Assembly (NCBI RefSeq): GCF_001570565.1
Contig: NZ_BBXE01000014.1
Coordinates: 62,001-126,000, forward strand
Length of the DNA stretch: 64,000 nt
Reading direction: 5' to 3'
From: Herbidospora yilanensis
GTDB lineage: Bacteria > Actinomycetota > Actinomycetes > Streptosporangiales > Streptosporangiaceae
Made by a program: the position numbers and the translations under genes. Numbering within the stretch: the stretch's first letter is position 1; each line of letters begins with the position of its first letter. Under the pieces are notes generated by a model. That model ran no database searches. It worked only from the letters and a program-made list of their open reading frames with translations, and was not told the DNA's origin. Below are positions 37,223 to 44,852 of this stretch, piece after piece.

Positions 37223-37252
37223 TTGCGGGGTCCTTCGCGGCTGTCCTATGGT
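37223..37252 (+). promoter_or_regulatory. Candidate promoter for rsgA and its leader ORF
   Basis: TTGCGG (37223-37228) and TATGGT (37247-37252) are spaced by 18 bp. Transcription from about 37259 would give a leader of about 140 bases that contains a 17-codon ORF with a strong ribosome-binding site. Confidence 0.4.
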
Positions 37253-37303
37253 TCTGCGTGGCCGGAACGAGCCGGCCCTTTTCCTTCAGGGAGGTGGCGA
37301 CAC

Positions 37304-37357
37304 ATGCGGGTCTTTCTCCTGAGCCTGCCGTCCATCCACCTCCGGGCCGCCCGCTGA
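37304..37357 (+). CDS. Short leader ORF upstream of rsgA, 17 residues
   Basis: ATG 37304 is preceded by GGGAGGTGG, the strongest ribosome-binding site in this area, and opens MRVFLLSLPSIHLRAAR then TGA. The SIHLR core is loosely like the HVDLxRV core of actinobacterial leader peptides but it has no cysteine. It ends 40 bases before the GTG of rsgA. It could be a regulatory upstream ORF; the rsgA start has only a modest site of its own (AAGGG). Coding status is inferred. Confidence 0.45.
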   Translation: MRVFLLSLPSIHLRAAR

Positions 37358-37397
37358 CGCACGCGGGGCCTGTTTCATCCTGAAGGGTTCCACCCAA

Positions 37398-38483
37398 GTG
37401 TTTTTCGATCTGTCTCTTCTCGGCTGGGACGACACGCGCTCGCTCCCCGTGGACTCGATCCCCGGCCGGGTTTCCCAGGTGCACCGCGGGGCCGCCGAGG
37501 TCATCACCGAACAGGGCCAGTTCCAGGCCCACTACAGCGCCCGGGTGCGCCGTGAATCCGCCGCCGACCCCACCAGGCTCCCGTGTGTGGGCGACTGGGT
37601 GGCGCTGCGGCTCCTCGCCGAGGGCCGCCACGAACTCGACGAGGTGCTGCCCAGGGCCACCGCGTTCGTCCGGGGCGGGGTGTCCCGCGACTCGCGCGGA
37701 GGGTTGTCGGGCGACGGGCAGGGCCAGGTGCTGGCCGCCAACGTCGACATCGTGTTCGTGGCCGAACCGGCCATGCACGCGACCGACTTCGCCGACCTCG
37801 GCCGCATCGAGCGGCTGACCGCGCTGGCCTGGGAGAGCGGCGGCACGCCCGTCGTCGTCATCACCAAGGCCGACCTCTTCGAGCAGGGCCTCGACGACCT
37901 CCTGAACGACGTCAGGGCCGCCGCGCCGGGCGTCGACGTGCACGCCGTCTCGTCGTTCACCGGCGACGGGGTGGACGTCGTCCGCTCCTACCTGATGGGC
38001 TCCCGGACCGCCGTGATCCTGGGCGCCTCCGGCGCGGGCAAGTCGAGTCTCGTCAACGCCCTGGCGGGCGGCGAGGTCATGGAGACCCAGCAGGTCCGGG
38101 CCGGCGACGGCCGGGGCCGCCACACCACCGTCCACCGCGAGCTGATCCCGCTGCCCGGCGGCGGCATCGTCATCGACACCCCGGGCATCCGGCGGGTCGG
38201 CCTGTACGACATGTCCGACGGCGTCGACCGGGTCTTCTCCGAGATCGAGGACCTGGCCGAACAGTGCCGCTTCGGCGACTGCTCCCACGAGTCGGAGCCC
38301 GGCTGCGCGGTCCTGGCGGCGCTGGAGAGCGGCGAGTTGCCCGAACGGCGGCTGGAGAGCTGGCGCAAGCTCCAGCGGGAGGCGGCCTGGATGGCGCGGC
38401 GCAGCGACGCCCGGCTCCAGGCCGAGGAGACCAGGAAGTGGAAAATCATCCACAAGGAGATGAGAGGCCGCAACCGTCCCTGA
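37398..38483 (+). CDS. rsgA: Ribosome small-subunit-dependent GTPase A
   Basis: A 361-residue circularly permuted GTPase that assists 30S subunit maturation. An N-terminal OB domain (GRVSQVHRGAAEVITEQGQF, CVGDWVALRL) is followed by G4 (VVITKADLFEQG), G5-like VSSFTGDG, G1 (LGASGAGKSSLVNAL), G2-region GRGRHTT and G3 (IDTPGIRRVGL). The C-terminal zinc site is C-x4-C-x-H-x5-C in EQCRFGDCSHESEPGC. The start is GTG 37398. The gene is followed four bases later by a phosphoribosyltransferase gene. Confidence 0.95.
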   Translation: MFFDLSLLGWDDTRSLPVDSIPGRVSQVHRGAAEVITEQGQFQAHYSARVRRESAADPTRLPCVGDWVALRLLAEGRHELDEVLPRATAFVRGGVSRDSRGGLSGDGQGQVLAANVDIVFVAEPAMHATDFADLGRIERLTALAWESGGTPVVVITKADLFEQGLDDLLNDVRAAAPGVDVHAVSSFTGDGVDVVRSYLMGSRTAVILGASGAGKSSLVNALAGGEVMETQQVRAGDGRGRHTTVHRELIPLPGGGIVIDTPGIRRVGLYDMSDGVDRVFSEIEDLAEQCRFGDCSHESEPGCAVLAALESGELPERRLESWRKLQREAAWMARRSDARLQAEETRKWKIIHKEMRGRNRP

Positions 38484-38487
38484 ACGT

Positions 38488-39132
38488 GTGGGTAGGACCG
38501 GGAAGGTGGAAGCCTTCCCGGACCGGGCGACCGCCGGCGCGCTCCTCGCCGAGGCGCTGGCGGGCACCCCCGCCGACATCGTGCTCGCCCTGCCGCGCGG
38601 CGGGGTGGCGGTCGGCGCCGTGGTCGCCCAGGCGCTCGGCGTGCCGCTCGACGTCCTGGTGACCCGCAAGCTCGGGCATCCCCTCCAGCCCGAGCTGGGC
38701 CTGGGCGCCATCGCCGAGGGCGGCGAACCGGTCTACGACCGGGCGATGTTGCGCCGGACCGGCTACGACGAACACGACCTCGCCGGCGTCGTGGCGGCGG
38801 AACGCGCCGAACTGGCCCGCCGGGTCGACGCCTACCGCGACGGACGTCCAGCCCCCGACCTGCGCGGACGGGACGTGATCGTGGTCGACGACGGCCTGGC
38901 CACCGGCGGCACGGCCCGGGCGGCGCTGCGGGCGGTGCGGTCGAAGAACCCGCGCCGCGTCACCCTGGCCGTGCCGGTCGGGGCCGCCGCGGCGGTCAGA
39001 TCACTCGAAAGCGAGGCCGACGAGGTCGTCGCGGTCATGGCGCCCGAGCAGTTCGGTTCCGTCGGAGGCTGGTACGAACGGTTCGAGCAGCTCACCGACG
39101 ACGAAACCCGGGCGTGCCTCCGCTCCGTGTGA
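38488..39132 (+). CDS. Phosphoribosyltransferase-family protein
   Basis: A 214-residue type I phosphoribosyltransferase-fold protein. The PRPP-binding loop is VIVVDDGLATGGTARAAL. The N-terminal half includes DIVLALPRGGVAVGAVVAQAL and VTRKLGHPLQPELGLGAIAEGG, typical of the stand-alone actinobacterial group whose substrate is unknown. A C-terminal AVMAPEQFGSVGGWYERFEQLTD is conserved in the group. GTG 38488 and GTG 38506 are both possible starts. It is probably co-transcribed with rsgA. Confidence 0.87.
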   Translation: MGRTGKVEAFPDRATAGALLAEALAGTPADIVLALPRGGVAVGAVVAQALGVPLDVLVTRKLGHPLQPELGLGAIAEGGEPVYDRAMLRRTGYDEHDLAGVVAAERAELARRVDAYRDGRPAPDLRGRDVIVVDDGLATGGTARAALRAVRSKNPRRVTLAVPVGAAAAVRSLESEADEVVAVMAPEQFGSVGGWYERFEQLTDDETRACLRSV

Positions 39133-39156
39133 TCAACGTTCACTTACGGTGACTGG

Positions 39157-39249
39157 GTGGTCGCGGAGCTCCTGGGCGCCCTCCTGGAGACGGCCTGGGT
39201 CCCGACCGGCACCGCCGACCTGCCCCCGGAACCCGCTGTGGCCTGCTGA
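39157..39249 (+). CDS. Very short ORF between the phosphoribosyltransferase and CydB-like genes
   Basis: GTG 39157 opens a 30-residue frame (VVAELLGALLETAWVPTGTA, then DLPPEPAVAC) ending nine bases before the CydB-like start. The composition is protein-like, but there is no clear ribosome-binding site. It sits where a cydA gene would be expected and could be a small subunit, a leader or a remnant. I cannot tell which. Confidence 0.25.
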   Translation: MVAELLGALLETAWVPTGTADLPPEPAVAC

Positions 39250-39258
39250 GAGGACGCC

Positions 39259-40239
39259 GTGACGCTCGACGACATCTGGTTCGCCGCCATCGCCGTGCTC
39301 TTCACGGGCTACTTCGTCCTGGAGGGCTTCGACTTCGGGGTGGGGGTGCTGCTGCCGTACCTGCCGAGGGAGGAGCGGGAACGCCAGGTCATGGTCGGCA
39401 CGATCGGGCCCGGGCGGGACGGCGGCGAGGTCTGGCTCATCACCGCCGGCGGCGCGCTGTTCGCCGCCTTCCCCGAGTGGTGCGCCACCCTGTTCAGCGG
39501 CCTCCACCTGCCGCTGCTGCTGATCCTGCCGGCGCTGATCGTGCGCGGGGTGGCCGTCGAATACCGGGGCAGGCGCAACGGCGGACGGTGGCGGCGCAAC
39601 TGGGACCGCTGCCTTTTCTGGGGTTCGCTGGTGCCCGCTTTTCTGTGGGGCGTGGTGTTCGGCAGCATCGTGCGCGGAATCGCCCTGGACGAGAAGCATG
39701 AATTCGCCGGCACGTTCTGGGACCTGCTGAACCCGTTCGCGCTACTCGGCGGATTGACGACGCTGGCCCTTTTCGTCACGCACGGCGCGATTTTCCTGGC
39801 GCTGAAAACGCGGGGGAGGATCCGCCGGAAGGCGAAGGCCGCGGCGGAGAAAAGCGGGGTGGTCGCGGCGGTTCTGGCCATCGTTTTCCTGACCTGGGCA
39901 CAGGCCGCGAACGGGTCGTTCGCCGGTGTTCTGCTCGCGGTGGTCGCTATCGGCGCATGGGGCGCGGGAATGGTGGCCAACTTCTTCGGCCGGGAGGGCC
40001 GGGCGTTCCTCGGGTCGGCCGCCGCGATCGGCGCGGCCATGATCAGCCTGTTCGCGGCGCTCCATCCCGGCGTGTTGCCGCCGGACATAGAAAACGCCGC
40101 GTCCACGCCGAAGACCTTGCAGATCATGACGTGGGTCGCGGTCGTGTTCCTGCCGCTGGTGCTGCTGTACCAGTCGTGGACCTACTGGGTGTTCCGCCGC
40201 CGCATCGGAGTGCGGAACATCCCAGCGGGTCACAACTAG
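39259..40239 (+). CDS. Orphan cytochrome bd oxidase subunit II-like protein
   Basis: A 326-residue membrane protein of the CydB family with about eight helices: DIWFAAIAVLFTGYFVLEGFDFGVGVLLP at the start and TWVAVVFLPLVLLYQSWTYWVFRRR at the end, both typical. There is no CydA next to it; a complete-looking cydAB pair lies at 62.4-64 kb. The conserved TIGPVWDGNEVWL segment reads TIGPGRDGGEVWL, losing the W and N. It may be a diverged paralogue pairing with a distant CydA or serving another role. GTG 39259 is preceded by AGAGGA. Confidence 0.85.
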   Translation: MTLDDIWFAAIAVLFTGYFVLEGFDFGVGVLLPYLPREERERQVMVGTIGPGRDGGEVWLITAGGALFAAFPEWCATLFSGLHLPLLLILPALIVRGVAVEYRGRRNGGRWRRNWDRCLFWGSLVPAFLWGVVFGSIVRGIALDEKHEFAGTFWDLLNPFALLGGLTTLALFVTHGAIFLALKTRGRIRRKAKAAAEKSGVVAAVLAIVFLTWAQAANGSFAGVLLAVVAIGAWGAGMVANFFGREGRAFLGSAAAIGAAMISLFAALHPGVLPPDIENAASTPKTLQIMTWVAVVFLPLVLLYQSWTYWVFRRRIGVRNIPAGHN

Positions 40240-40274
40240 GGAGATGTGGCGAATGCGTAAGGCAGGTTCACCGC

Positions 40275-40314
40275 GCGAGCCACGGCCGGCCTTCGGCCGG
40301 CCAGGTCTCGCTTT
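40275..40314. terminator. Bidirectional hairpin between the CydB-like and WhiB genes
   Basis: GGCCGGCC (40284-40291) and GGCCGGCC (40295-40302) pair around a TTC loop, extended by GCGAG (40275-40279) with CTCGC (40307-40311) and then TTT. It lies between convergent genes and can end both transcripts. Confidence 0.6.
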
Positions 40315-40333
40315 GCCGGGGAGGGTGGTGATG

Positions 40334-40648
40334 CTAGGCGACGGCGCTGATTCCGGCGCTCGCGGCGCGCCGCATCCGACGGCGACGCTCGGAGGCGCGC
40401 TCGTCCTCGTTCAGGCCACCCCAGGTGCCGTACTTCTCAGGGCGGGAAAGCGCGTAGTCAAGACACTCCGCGCGGACCGGGCAACCGGCGCAGATCGCCT
40501 TCGCCTTCCGCTCACGGATGTCGCGCTCAGGCTGGCGCTCCCCGTCAGGGCCGAAGAACAGCACAAGGTCCTCTCCCCGGCACGCGGCATCATCCTGCCA
40601 ACCCCAACTGGGGCGGGGGCGGGCGAGCTGCCGACGTACCTGAGACAT
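40334..40648 (-). CDS. WhiB-family iron-sulfur transcription regulator
   Basis: A 104-residue Wbl protein. The four [4Fe-4S] cysteines are in AACRGEDLVLFF, then CAGCPVRAEC; the turn KYGTWGGLNEDER and the basic C-terminal helix ASERRRRMRRAA follow. Wbl proteins bind the principal sigma factor and control development, redox or antibiotic responses. I cannot assign it to a numbered subfamily with confidence. ATG 40648 has AAGGTGG at suitable spacing. It is transcribed away from the sucrase/ferredoxin-like gene's 3' end. Confidence 0.93.
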   Translation of the reverse strand: MSQVRRQLARPRPSWGWQDDAACRGEDLVLFFGPDGERQPERDIRERKAKAICAGCPVRAECLDYALSRPEKYGTWGGLNEDERASERRRRMRRAASAGISAVA

Positions 40649-40749
40649 GAGAAACCACCTTTGGTGAGAAGAGGTATTTCAGTGTTTGTGCCGCATTGGA
40701 CGCTTATGGTGTCCTCTTTTGCAACGCGAGGAGCGTCCGTGGTGTTCCC

Positions 40750-40765
40750 GGCTTCTTGCGAAGCC
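40750..40765 (-). terminator. Short GNRA-loop hairpin after the sucrase/ferredoxin-like gene
   Basis: On the minus strand GGCTTC-GCAA-GAAGCC is a 6-bp stem with a stable GCAA tetraloop, starting right after the TGA of the upstream gene. It has no T-run, so it may be a weak terminator or a 3'-end stabiliser. Confidence 0.4.
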
Positions 40766-41674
40766 TCAGGTCAAAGCCGGGGTGAGCTGCTTGAGCTCGG
40801 CCAACCTGTAGGTCGTGATCTCTTCGGCGCAGGCGAGACCGCACGGTGCCGCGAACACCGAAGGCTCGACCACTACCCGAAAACGGGACGTTCCACCAGG
40901 CGCGTTGGTTTGCACAACGCACACGGTGGAGTCACCTTCCGACCGGGAGGATTCCACGGCCACTCCGCCGACCGAGAGCTCGCCCGTGTGTGACCGGACA
41001 AAATGCTCGGCGGCTTGCGATGGCTCAGGGAGACCCGCGCGCCCCCGGAAACGGTCAAGAACGATCTTGCCGTCACGGTAGGCGTGTGCCGCCGCGATCG
41101 CGGCAGCCTCAGACATGCTGCCGTAGTAAAGCCCGTGTGGCAAGCACACGAGGTTGGCGGCGTATCGATCGCCGCCGACATGTGTGGTTTCCCACACATT
41201 CCCGGGCTGTTTCCGGGATAGTGATCTCGCGATCGGGAGACCAAAGCGGGCGCAGCACGCGTTGCGCTTGGCGTGCGTGCAGACCAGAAATACCGGCTCA
41301 CTGACAAGTATGCAGGACTCCGGAAGCGCTCCGTCCACAAGTGCGCCCAGGTCAAGATCGTCGGGGTGGTCGAGCCAGGCCTCTGCCAGCCAGGGGTCAC
41401 TCCCCGTGGACGATCCGACAAAAACGTGCAGCGCACGGGGGCCCGGAGTGGTCTCACGGTCGGGACGGCGGATGAGCTGCGAACGGATGCCGAGGGCGGT
41501 GGCGCGGTCGATGAGGGCCAGCACGCTCTCGGGCAGGCGGCATTCGGGCAGGTATGCGGCCCATGGGCCGTTGTGCTCGATGAGCAGCCACCGGCGGGCG
41601 CCGACCGTCGCGCTGGCGAGCACCGGCGCGTCGCCGGTGTGCAGGCCCGCCGCGTGGTCGCAACCCTTGCTCAT
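40766..41674 (-). CDS. Sucrase/ferredoxin-like protein, iron-regulated
   Basis: A 302-residue protein of the sucrase/ferredoxin-like family (thioredoxin-like ferredoxin fold). The putative [2Fe-2S] ligands are in LVCTHAKRNACCARFG and the histidine-containing TTHVGGDRYAANLVCLPHG. Yeast relatives (Apd1) bind a cluster with Cys/His ligands and reduce substrates. Here an iron box overlaps the promoter, suggesting a part in iron acquisition, perhaps siderophore reduction (inference). ATG 41674 is used. Its codon use is somewhat less GC-rich than that of neighbours. Confidence 0.85.
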   Translation of the reverse strand: MSKGCDHAAGLHTGDAPVLASATVGARRWLLIEHNGPWAAYLPECRLPESVLALIDRATALGIRSQLIRRPDRETTPGPRALHVFVGSSTGSDPWLAEAWLDHPDDLDLGALVDGALPESCILVSEPVFLVCTHAKRNACCARFGLPIARSLSRKQPGNVWETTHVGGDRYAANLVCLPHGLYYGSMSEAAAIAAAHAYRDGKIVLDRFRGRAGLPEPSQAAEHFVRSHTGELSVGGVAVESSRSEGDSTVCVVQTNAPGGTSRFRVVVEPSVFAAPCGLACAEEITTYRLAELKQLTPALT

Positions 41675-41705
41675 GTGCCCGATCCGTTCCTTTGATCACC
41701 TGCGG

Positions 41706-41738
41706 TTAGGTAATCCTAACCTTAGACGATGGTGTCAA
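41706..41738 (-). promoter_or_regulatory. Promoter with DtxR/IdeR-type iron box
   Basis: TTAGGTAATCCTAACCTTA (41706-41724) matches the IdeR/DmdR consensus TTAGGTTAGSCTAACCTAA at 15-16 of 19 positions. On the minus strand a TTGACA -35 (41738-41733) lies eight bases upstream of the box, so the box covers the -10 region, the normal site for iron-dependent repression. It drives the sucrase/ferredoxin-like gene, whose ATG is 32 bases downstream. Confidence 0.85.
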
Positions 41739-41742
41739 ACGT

Positions 41743-43242
41743 TCAGGGCTCAAGTGACAGAACGTGCCGCGCGACTTTCAGCGCCGTCCGGCGGTCTTCC
41801 GGAACAAGCCCGATCCTGGTACGGCGGTCGAGCAGGTCGTCCTCGTCGAGCGCGCCCTCGTGGCGGACCGCCCAGACGAGCTCGGCCCAGGTGGTCGCCG
41901 CGCCGGGGAGCACCTTCGCGCCGAGCGCCCGGTTCGAGGCGATGAGCGCGGCGATGTCCTCGGCCTCCGCGCCATAGCGCTCGACCAGCCGCCACGGCGC
42001 CCTGATCCCGCGCGTGGCGGCGCCGACCAGCGGCAGCCGCGCGGTCGTGCTGCGCCGGGCGTGCGGGCAGGCCGCGTCGACCGCGTCCTCGGCCATGCGG
42101 CGGTAGGTGGTCAGCTTGCCGCCCACGACGGTCACGACGCCGTCCTTGCCCGTCAGCACCGCGTGGCGGCGCGACAGGTCGGCGGTGCGGCCGGTTCCGG
42201 TGTCGAGCAGCGGGCGCAGCCCGGCGTGGGCGCCCGCGACCTGGTCGCGGGTCACCGTCACGCCCAGCACGCCGTTGAGCGTGGCCAGCAGGAACTCCAC
42301 GTCGCTCTCCGGCACGTCGGCCACGTCGGGCACCGGCCCCTCGACCGGCTCGTCGGTCAGCCCGACCAGGACGTGGCCGTCGCTCTGCGGCAGCACCAGC
42401 ACGAACCGGCTCGACTCGCCCGGGATCGGCACGTGCAGCCCCGCCCGCATCGGCCCCAGCACACCCTCCCGGAGCACCAGGTGGGTGCCGCGTGAGGGCC
42501 GCAGCGTGATCTCGGGGGCGAGTCCGCCCGCCCACACGCCCGTGGCGTTCACGACCGCCTTGGCCCTGACCGTGAGCGTGTCACCCGACAGTTCGTCGCG
42601 CACCTCGGCGCCGTCGCCGGCCAGGCCGAGCGCCCGGCAGCGGGTCAGCACCCGCGCGCCGTGCGCGGCGGCGGTGCGGGCCAGCGCGACCACCAGCCGC
42701 GCGTCGTCGACCACCCGGCCGTCGTGGGACCGCAACGCGCCCCGCAGCCCGTCGGCGGCCAGCGCCGGGACCAGGCCGAGCGCCTCGGACGCGCCCAGCC
42801 GCGCCGGGCCCGGGATCAGCCTCCTCGGCGTGCCCGCGGCGGCCCGCAGCAGGTCGCCGAGCCGGTAGCCGGTCATCAGCCGCCGGGCCGTGGCCGCCGA
42901 GACGGCCGGGGTAAGCGGCAGCAGATAGGGCTGGGCCTTCACCAGGTGGGGCGCGGTGTGCCGGATCAGCACGTGGCGTTCGGCGGCGCTCTCCCTGGCC
43001 AGCCCGATCTGGCCGGACGCGAGATAACGCAGACCGCCGTGGATGAGCTTGGAACTCCAGCGGGAGGTGCCGAACGCCAGGTCGTGGGCGTCGATCGCGA
43101 CCACCGACAACCCGCGGGACGCGGCGTCGAGCGCCACCCCCGCCCCCGTGGCGCCCAGGCCCACGACGAGGAGGTCGGCCACCTCGGCGCGGGCGTCGTC
43201 GAGATCGCGGGCGCGGCGGGCCGCGTTGAGGGAAGACTCCAT
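41743..43242 (-). CDS. glpD: FAD-dependent glycerol-3-phosphate dehydrogenase
   Basis: A 499-residue flavoenzyme that oxidises sn-glycerol-3-phosphate to dihydroxyacetone phosphate and passes electrons to quinone. The FAD motif is LLVVGLGATGAGVALDAASRGL, followed by FGTSRWSSKLIHGGLRYL. Substrate-domain landmarks RPSRGTHLVL, GLRPLLD and VVGGKLTTYRRMAEDAVD are present, and a C-terminal domain closes it. It diverges from an alkyl-DHAP-synthase-like gene, and both enzymes touch dihydroxyacetone phosphate chemistry. A palindrome lies between the two starts. Confidence 0.93.
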   Translation of the reverse strand: MESSLNAARRARDLDDARAEVADLLVVGLGATGAGVALDAASRGLSVVAIDAHDLAFGTSRWSSKLIHGGLRYLASGQIGLARESAAERHVLIRHTAPHLVKAQPYLLPLTPAVSAATARRLMTGYRLGDLLRAAAGTPRRLIPGPARLGASEALGLVPALAADGLRGALRSHDGRVVDDARLVVALARTAAAHGARVLTRCRALGLAGDGAEVRDELSGDTLTVRAKAVVNATGVWAGGLAPEITLRPSRGTHLVLREGVLGPMRAGLHVPIPGESSRFVLVLPQSDGHVLVGLTDEPVEGPVPDVADVPESDVEFLLATLNGVLGVTVTRDQVAGAHAGLRPLLDTGTGRTADLSRRHAVLTGKDGVVTVVGGKLTTYRRMAEDAVDAACPHARRSTTARLPLVGAATRGIRAPWRLVERYGAEAEDIAALIASNRALGAKVLPGAATTWAELVWAVRHEGALDEDDLLDRRTRIGLVPEDRRTALKVARHVLSLEP

Positions 43243-43266
43243 GCGGTTCCTTGATCGGGTCGGGCA

Positions 43267-43280
43267 TTACCCTTGGGTAA
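43267..43280. promoter_or_regulatory. Palindromic operator candidate between glpD and the AGPS-like gene
   Basis: TTACCC-TT-GGGTAA is a perfect inverted repeat in the 60-bp space between two divergent genes. The TTAC...GTAA pattern is common for TetR- and GntR-type repressors in actinobacteria. It would let one regulator control both genes. The regulator is not identified. Confidence 0.55.
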
Positions 43281-43302
43281 CCTATCGAGAGGCCGGCATC
43301 CT

Positions 43303-44832
43303 GTGGAGACTCCGCGTACCCCCGTGCAGCCCATGCTCTGGTCGGGCTGGGGTGACCCCGGCAAGGCGACCGGGCTCGGTCCTGACGTGCTGGAGCTGCT
43401 CGCGGAGGCGCTGGGCGTCACGGCGCCCACCGGCGAACCGGCGGGGTTCGGCGACGTCCGGCTCCCCGCAGCCGATCTGTCACCCTTCGTGCTGTCCTCG
43501 TTGCGGTCCATCGTAGGCGCAGAGAACGTGCGTACCGATGCCGATGCCCGCATCCGTCACACGAGGGGCAAATCCACGCCAGACCTCCTCAAGATGCGGA
43601 TGGGGGACGGTTCCGACGCCCCCGACGCCGTCGTGCTGCCGGGCTCCCACCACGAGGTCTCCGAGGTGCTGCGGGTCTGCGGCCCGGAGAGGGTCGCGGT
43701 GGTGCCGTTCGGCGGCGGGACGTCCGTCGTCGGCGGGGTCACCCCGCTCCGCGACGGCTTGGCCGGGGTGGTCGCGCTCGACGTGCGGCGGCTCGACCGG
43801 CTGGTGTCGGTCGACGAGGAGTCGATGCTGGCCGAGCTCCAGCCGGGGCTGCGCGGGCCGCAGGCCGAGGAGCTGCTCAACGCCCGGGGGCTGACGCTGG
43901 GGCACTTCCCGCAGTCGTTCGAGTACGCCACCCTCGGCGGGTTCGCCGCCGCCCGCTCGTCGGGGCAGGCCTCGGCCGGCTACGGGCGGTTCGACGACAT
44001 GGTCGAGGGGCTGACCGTGGCCACGCCGGTGGGCGACTGGGAGCTCGGCCGGGCGCCGCGCTCGGCCGCCGGGCCCGACCTGCGGCACGTCGTCCTCGGC
44101 TCCGAGGGCGCGTTCGGGGTGATCACCTCGATGCGGCTGCGGGTGCGCCGGCTGCCCGGGCGGCGGAACTGGGACGCCTGGCGGTTCCCCTCGTTCGCGG
44201 CGGGACGTGAGGCGATGCGCGTGCTGGCCCAGGAGCGGAGACTCCCGGCGGTGCTCCGCCTGTCCGACGAGACCGAGACCATGATCGGCGGCGGTTCTGG
44301 CTGCCTGATGGTCGTCGGCTGGGAAGGGGGCGAGCCGCCGAGGTTCCCCGGCGCCGACCACCTGGGGGCCGAGCCCGCCCGCCGCTGGGCCGAGGGCCGG
44401 TTCGGCGGCCCCTACCTGCGCGACGCGCTCATCGCCGCCGGGGCGACCGTGGAGACCCTGGAGACCGCCGCCCACTGGTCGGGCCTGCCCCGGCTCTACG
44501 AGGCCGTGAGGCTCTCTCTGGAGGCCGCGCTCGGCCGGGTGATCGTGATGTGCCACGTCTCCCACCTCTACGAGACCGGCGCGTCGCTCTACTTCACCGT
44601 CGTCACCGCCGCCGGAGACGACCCGCTGGCCCGGTGGGAGGCCGCCAAGGCCGGGGCGAGCGAGGCGATCGGGCTGGCCGGGGGCACCATCTCGCACCAC
44701 CACGGCGTCGGCCGCGACCACCGCGCCGCCTACGCCGCCGAGATCGGTCCGGTCGGCGTCGGCGTCATGCGGGCGATCAAGAAAAGTCTCGATCCGATGG
44801 GGATTCTCAACCCCGGTGTCCTCGTCCCCTGA
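43303..44832 (+). CDS. FAD-binding oxidase, alkyldihydroxyacetonephosphate synthase-like
   Basis: A 509-residue VAO/PCMH-type flavoprotein. The FAD-binding half shows PDAVVLPGSHHEVSEVLRVC, VVPFGGGTSVVGGVTP, GHFPQSFEYATLGGFAAARSSGQ and LGSEGAFGVITS. The C-terminal half includes SHLYETGASLYFTVV and ISHHHGVGRDH with the active-site histidines of AGPS enzymes, ending LDPMGILNPGVL. AGPS exchanges the acyl chain of acyl-DHAP for an alkyl chain in ether-lipid synthesis; actinobacterial homologues are numerous and mostly untested. GTG 43303 gives the usual N-terminus. It diverges from glpD. Confidence 0.88.
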   Translation: METPRTPVQPMLWSGWGDPGKATGLGPDVLELLAEALGVTAPTGEPAGFGDVRLPAADLSPFVLSSLRSIVGAENVRTDADARIRHTRGKSTPDLLKMRMGDGSDAPDAVVLPGSHHEVSEVLRVCGPERVAVVPFGGGTSVVGGVTPLRDGLAGVVALDVRRLDRLVSVDEESMLAELQPGLRGPQAEELLNARGLTLGHFPQSFEYATLGGFAAARSSGQASAGYGRFDDMVEGLTVATPVGDWELGRAPRSAAGPDLRHVVLGSEGAFGVITSMRLRVRRLPGRRNWDAWRFPSFAAGREAMRVLAQERRLPAVLRLSDETETMIGGGSGCLMVVGWEGGEPPRFPGADHLGAEPARRWAEGRFGGPYLRDALIAAGATVETLETAAHWSGLPRLYEAVRLSLEAALGRVIVMCHVSHLYETGASLYFTVVTAAGDDPLARWEAAKAGASEAIGLAGGTISHHHGVGRDHRAAYAAEIGPVGVGVMRAIKKSLDPMGILNPGVLVP

Positions 44833-44852
44833 AACCGAGCAAGATTGACCGT

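Noticed and set aside
43480-44721. A 413-codon minus-strand frame opposite the AGPS-like gene
   Set aside because: It lacks any recognisable domain, has the same GC-skewed composition as other antisense frames here, and the plus-strand gene carries all expected flavoenzyme motifs.
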